64,000 nucleotides of DNA from Carnegiea gigantea (taxonomy: Eukaryota > Streptophyta > Magnoliopsida > Caryophyllales > Cactaceae): the NCBI GenBank assembly GCA_029747015.1, contig JAKOGI010000023.1:922501-986500 (forward strand), written 5' to 3'. Every line of letters begins with the position of its first letter. The first letter of the stretch is position 1. The notes below the pieces were generated by a model. It worked only from the letters and a program-made list of their open reading frames with translations, was not told where the DNA came from and did not search any database. The translations under genes were made by a program, and so were the position numbers. This document shows positions 59,611 through 64,000 of this stretch, piece after piece.

Positions 59611-61006
59611 TGGTGAAATTTGGATATTGTTGAGCCGTTGTTGGCTATGATCACCATTTTTGTGTTTTTGTGGATTTTTATTGTGTTGTGATTGGGGGTG
59701 TTGTTGGATTGATCCATATTTGTTTTTGGTGGTGTAGTTTGTATATATGTGTGATCATGTTGTTGTTTTGAGTGAGATTGTGTTTTTGGAAGAGTATGTT
59801 AGCTTGTGTATATTTTTGTCGTCTTTCGTTTTTCTTGTGTTTGTTTTTGTTTTCTTTATTTTTGTGTGTTGGTGATGACTCACGGCTCCCAATGAGGACA
59901 TTGTGACATTTAGGTGTGCGGGTGGGGTCATCTCTCCTTTTTCTTCTTATTTTTTGTAAACATTTTTCATTTTTGTGTAAATTTTTCAATTTTTCTCCTT
60001 TTTGTATAATTTTTCCTTTTCTTTTTGCATTTAGGGGAGTTTTGTACTATTTTGATCAGCTTTGATCTTGGGTACCTTGACTATTAGCTCATATATAAGT
60101 ATAATGTGCATGATAGATATCCATCCCCAGTCTGTCGTTCTAAACCTCAATTCTAACCCCAACAGTCCATCGTAATTTTGTAATCCAGTCCTGAATTCAT
60201 GTATTGTCATCATCCTGAATTCTTAGTCTTTCACGATCGACTCTCCCACTGTCTACTGCACAGTTCCCTTTATATGCGCTGGCACCACCTTTTTCCAAAA
60301 CAAAAGCAAAAAAACAAACAAATTCAAACGCTACTGGGTGCATCCCTTTGTAATGAAAAAAAATAATGGAAAAGAAAAACAAGTGGGGAAGAAAAGAGTT
60401 GGAAATGACAAGTACCCCTTTGAGGCATGCGCTACTGGGTGTTACCCTTTGAGGCAATACTGCTACTGGGGAAGCCTGCTTTCCATGCTAGCCATTCGAA
60501 AAGGTAGCTTGTGGCAATTGCGTGGGATTGAGTTTGGTTTTGGTAGGCTTAATTTCAGGGTGATGATACACTTGCACACAGGCACCAGGATGGATTCATA
60601 TTTTCATGCGTCGTGGGGTGAAAAGCTGATATCTGAATGCCATTCTTTGGGATGATGTGTCCTGAAATGCATATAATGCTTGTGTACAGACTGATATTTG
60701 AGCTACTAGGTGGTTTTGGTTGATCCGAACGTGTACAGTTCACCCTATTGTATATATTGTGTTTTGTCATTTTTATTTTTCGATTTGTGTTTCTCTTTTC
60801 TTTGTTTTTCCTTTTTGAGATTTTGTGGGTATATCTTCTGCAAACCCTCACGAGACCTTACTCGTCCACTTGGGGTAACCAAGGGGTTTAAAGGGCTTGT
60901 TGCATACGCTAAATGCAACCGTGATTCCTACGAAAGTGAGTTAGTTGGTTACTTTAGTTTTTCTTTTATTTTGCTCGAGGACGAGCAAAAGATAGGTGTG
61001 GGGGTG
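59611..61006 (+). other. 3' non-coding region and polypurine tract of element E
   Basis: T/G-rich, colinear with element D. CGCTACTGGGTGCATCCCTT at 60,329-60,348 and GCGCTACTGGGTGTTACCC at 60,430-60,448 repeat a motif also found twice in D. It ends with CTCGAGGACGAGCAAAAG and the purine tract GATAGGTGTGGGGGTG just before the LTR. Confidence 0.8.
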
Positions 61007-62421
61007 TGTTGAACGGTAAATTTACCCATTTTACGTGCTTCTTCACCCACCTTTTACTTGTATAATAACTTAATTCTTTAGGATTTTACCTTGTTTTATT
61101 TATGTTTTGTAGGAAATAACTCCAAATCAAGCAAACGTCGCGGAAAGGGGCGAAGATGGGACAAAACGATGAAAATTAGCGAATACAGGCGAGAACAGCA
61201 GCGAAGGACGGTGCACGGCTGACCTGCAGGTCGGCAAGGCCGTGCACCGGTGGCCGAAGCCACGCACGGCCAGACGCACGGCCGTGCGTTCTGACCATGC
61301 GTGGTGGCGCACGGCCGGCCGTGCGTCCAGGCACGGCCGTGCGTCGGGCCTGGGTTTCGCGATCTAACCCGATTTCGGGCGTCTGTTTTGGGGGGTTGGT
61401 TCGTTCTTCGCTCAGGGCGTCTCTCTGGCGATTTTCTAGGTTAGTTTAGGTTAGATTTTAGTTAATAAGGGAGATTAGTTTAGGATTGAAGATTGTAACA
61501 TTGGATTCAACCTTTGGATTTCAGGTTCCTTCATCAATTCAAGACTAAGTTTTCTCCCCTTTTTCTCTATTTATTTCATTGTTGTTCTTGTTTATGTTTT
61601 GTTGTTTTAATTCTTGTATTTGCTTTGTTTAGTTTATATGTTTAGTTTTTGTGGTTAATTTATGTTATTTACTTGTTTAGATTCGTTTTAATTCATTCCC
61701 TTTGCTTTGTTCTTCATGTTCTTGTTCTTATTTTGTTAGTTTAGGTTTCGATGTGTTCTTGATGTTTTGTTGGTAAATTGTGTTGGCTTGGGTTGTGATT
61801 AGCCTCTTGATGGCTAATTAATCTTGTATTTGGCCTAACCATACTCAATCCATGCTTAGAACCTAGAGTTTTCCTTCACGCCCGCCAAGTGTTCGATGAA
61901 ATGCCTGAGAGGGTTTTCATCCATATTTTTGGGCAATTGACTTATGCTGAGAGGTGAGGTCAATTTGCTAGTGTGGGAGAGGGAATGGCTGAGTTCGGGA
62001 CATGAAATAGTATCCGAATCGAGCTAGGTCCGCGGTTGCTAGTTTTGTGGTCTAGTTGGCCTAACCCCATGAGAATAGACGGTTAGACTAACTAGACTAG
62101 CTCATGACCCTTGAGAGAGGGCTTGGGTGGTCTTTGATGGTGCAACCGACCATCTCTTGTTCGTAGCGTGGTTTGGGTAGGTTAGGACTCGTCTTGATTA
62201 GTTAGTTCATCCATTGGTAAAATCACAACTTCAAGTCGTTTGTTTCTGTGTTTATAACGTAGTTTAGTCTTTTCTCCTTCACCCTTCGATCCTGCCTAGC
62301 TCGAGACGCTTTAGCTAGCCCTGGTAGTTGGAAATACAATTCCCTGTGGACGACACCCCAAGTACTCAACGACACACCTTGCACTTGGGGTTTATAAATA
62401 TTAAAACTTTTTCTTGCAACA
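61007..62421 (+). repeat. 3' LTR of element E
   Basis: Same termini as the 5' LTR, about 1.41 kb. It keeps a GACCATGCG segment within the palindrome cluster (about 61,291) that is missing from the 5' LTR. Followed by TTACA. Confidence 0.93.
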
Positions 62422-62426
62422 TTACA
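62422..62426 (+). repeat. Target-site duplication TTACA, right
   Basis: Matches 56,634-56,638 directly outside the other LTR. Confidence 0.9.
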
Positions 62427-64000
62427 AAATAATATAATGTAAAATTAATAACATGATTTACAATCTTATTGTGATTGAGGGGCATGACATTTATTTGGCA
62501 GACTCCCTCATAAGCATGCATGCAAGATAATGAAATCTGCTATGAATATGATTGCACTCATTACAATAGTGGAAAAACCTTTTACATTATCTGTAAGATC
62601 TGCACTTATCTTGAACACGATTTTAGAAACCCATCATGTTATAAGTCTACATTTTCTGCCTATCCATTACTAACAAATGATACTAGGCTTTGGCTCTTTG
62701 GTTACACAAATGTTTTCAACTGCAATAGGTAACTTATTGCCTTTAAGATACATCAATGTGCATGGGAATTTTGAGTTGGAGATACATTCTTAATTTAATC
62801 ATGGAACTACTTAATCTATCAACTTTGAATTTAAGGAAATGCTCAACTTTGATAAAATTACTAGGGATTTGAACAAACTTAGTTATATTGGAGCTTGCAT
62901 CAAAGGAAGAAAGAGAAACCTATTTTTCATTGGGTTACTTTTTAAGTATCCCATATGGAACTTTTTCAAAGAGAAACTCATGTTTTTACCCCCTTGCCTC
63001 GTTGAAAGCAAGTGAGTAGAGGAATCATTAGACCATAAATGTGCACGTCACCTGCCTGTCGTTTTGAGCTAGGCTGTAAGCATGCGCTTTTGTTGACTAA
63101 TCATTTTGGGTCAAGTCAGTTATATAGTATTTGGTGAGTAACTATTGTACATTTTGTTTACATTACTGTAATTATTCTCCCAACCATATTAGGGCTGACT
63201 TTTCTCTACCAAGTCAGTCTTCTTTGTCCTTGCCAATTTTATTGTCCTCCTCCGACCATCCTCTGTTATAGTTGTAGACACAAAAACAAACACTCCCTCG
63301 TAAACTTTCTCCTAAACTCTTTGTTATGGGTAATTGATCAATGGTCTTCACTATTGTTTGTTCTAGTACACTAGTCGAACAACTAGCTATATATACCTAG
63401 AGATTTATTGCTCGCAAGTCCCTACTGTGTATTTTGGGGGAGCATTCGGTTTTAGAGCAATGGCCTACCACCCCATAGCTCCGCCTTTTGTTCCTAAATT
63501 AGATAAATTTGTTTTTTTTTGCTATTAGTCGCAACCTCTATTTTTCTAAGAAGTTTAACTTAGAGCCTTGCACGCGCACAAGTAGATTTAGGTATATGCC
63601 TCCAAGCATGGATAGATTAATTTATCTTTGCTAGCTAACAGTGTTTGTTGTGGTTGTGGCTGCGGGAACATAGTGTTGGGAAATAGAAGGACCTAAGAGC
63701 TCCAAAGAACCTGAGGGGATATATTACTATACACTTTGAAGGAGATTATATACACGTGAAGGGAAATAGTAGGTGATGAGGGTATCTAAACAATGGGGAG
63801 CATATCATTAGTATTACCATAGATCAAAACATGTTTAGGAGATTAAGCAGTTAGATAATGAAGAATATTTACTAAAACACCTACAATCGCATGGAAATAA
63901 GTGTTGATTAAGTTTTATACACTGAATGATGTTTTCTATTTCTTGCACTCATATATTTGCATTAAAAATTTCTGTGGGGATATTGATAAGACTCACCTGC
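62427..64000. other. Non-coding flank
   Basis: AT-rich, no gene recognised. A frame at 62,520-62,732 (70 codons) has several Cys but no defined domain. A TATA-like CTATATATACC lies at about 63,387, without a convincing gene behind it. Confidence 0.45.

Larger units (their letters stand above)
56639..62421 (+). mobile_element. Complete non-autonomous LTR retrotransposon E
   Basis: 5' LTR 56,639-58,045, primer site 58,052-58,069, single ORF 58,165-59,610, 3' non-coding region, polypurine tract, 3' LTR 61,007-62,421 and 5-bp duplication TTACA on both sides. Total about 5.8 kb. No protease, RT or integrase. The two LTRs differ by only a few percent by eye, so the insertion is relatively recent. 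It resembles the LARD class, with a gag-like ORF retained. Element D is a diverged, decayed relative. Confidence 0.93.

Noticed and set aside
62520..62732. 70-codon frame with several Cys, considered as a zinc-finger or copia gag fragment
   Set aside because: Cys/His spacing fits no knuckle, and upstream and downstream frames give no supporting domain.
1..64000. CRISPR arrays, bacterial operons, rRNA or tRNA genes
   Set aside because: None seen. The tRNA-like strings are retroelement primer sites complementary to tRNA ends, not tRNA genes.

Overview
This is a repeat-dominated stretch of a flowering-plant nuclear genome. It is AT-rich, has no operon-like coding, and most of what can be recognised is transposable element: Ty3 LTR retrotransposons of the Athila/Tat type (primer site complementary to tRNA-Asp), a ruined Ty1/copia element, a CACTA-like DNA element, small terminal-inverted-repeat elements and a fragment of an endogenous plant pararetrovirus. 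Family assignments come from reading motifs by eye; no search was run. The only host-type gene trace is the C-terminal two thirds of a short-chain dehydrogenase/reductase (SDR) at about 10.87-11.40 kb.

Layout. 1-3573: 3' part of an Athila-like element (A, + strand) with a broken gag, a large internal deletion and a 3' LTR. 3574-10.87 kb: non-coding, with two TIR elements, a minisatellite, a (TA)n tract and a short tandem repeat. 10.87-11.40 kb: SDR remnant. 11.4-17.4 kb: non-coding, ending in decayed LTR fragments. 17,411-40,972: a 23.6-kb composite. Its left part is element D (+ strand, LTR-internal-LTR, decayed gag-like ORF). Its right part is a minus-strand tandem array LTR-internal-LTR-internal-LTR (copies B and C). 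The two parts meet head to head at 23,105-23,120, and the whole composite is flanked by the same 5-bp sequence GAAAC. 43.4-50.1 kb: minus-strand copia integrase and RT/RNase H pieces, split by a CACTA-like element (46.39-49.01 kb). 50.1-52.3 kb: minus-strand capsid-like and movement-protein-like remnants of a caulimovirid, with a tRNA-Met primer site. 56,639-62,421: a complete, fairly young non-autonomous LTR element (E, + strand) with TSD TTACA and one open zinc-knuckle ORF.

How the parts relate. A, B and C belong to one family that keeps gag and protease and an Athila-type downstream ORF but has lost RT, RNase H and integrase. D and E belong to a second, smaller family with only one gag-like ORF. 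Neither family could move without enzymes from an autonomous relative. The two families share the tRNA-Asp primer site, R-U5 sequence blocks and, at the same distance inside the LTR, a cluster of GC-rich palindromes (GCACGG/CCGTGC), which also recurs in the A/B/C family just upstream of the Athila-type ORF. The most unusual items are the composite array whose two outer ends are both U3 ends, the shared palindrome cluster, and the same-strand juxtaposition of pararetrovirus capsid/movement sequence with copia integrase.
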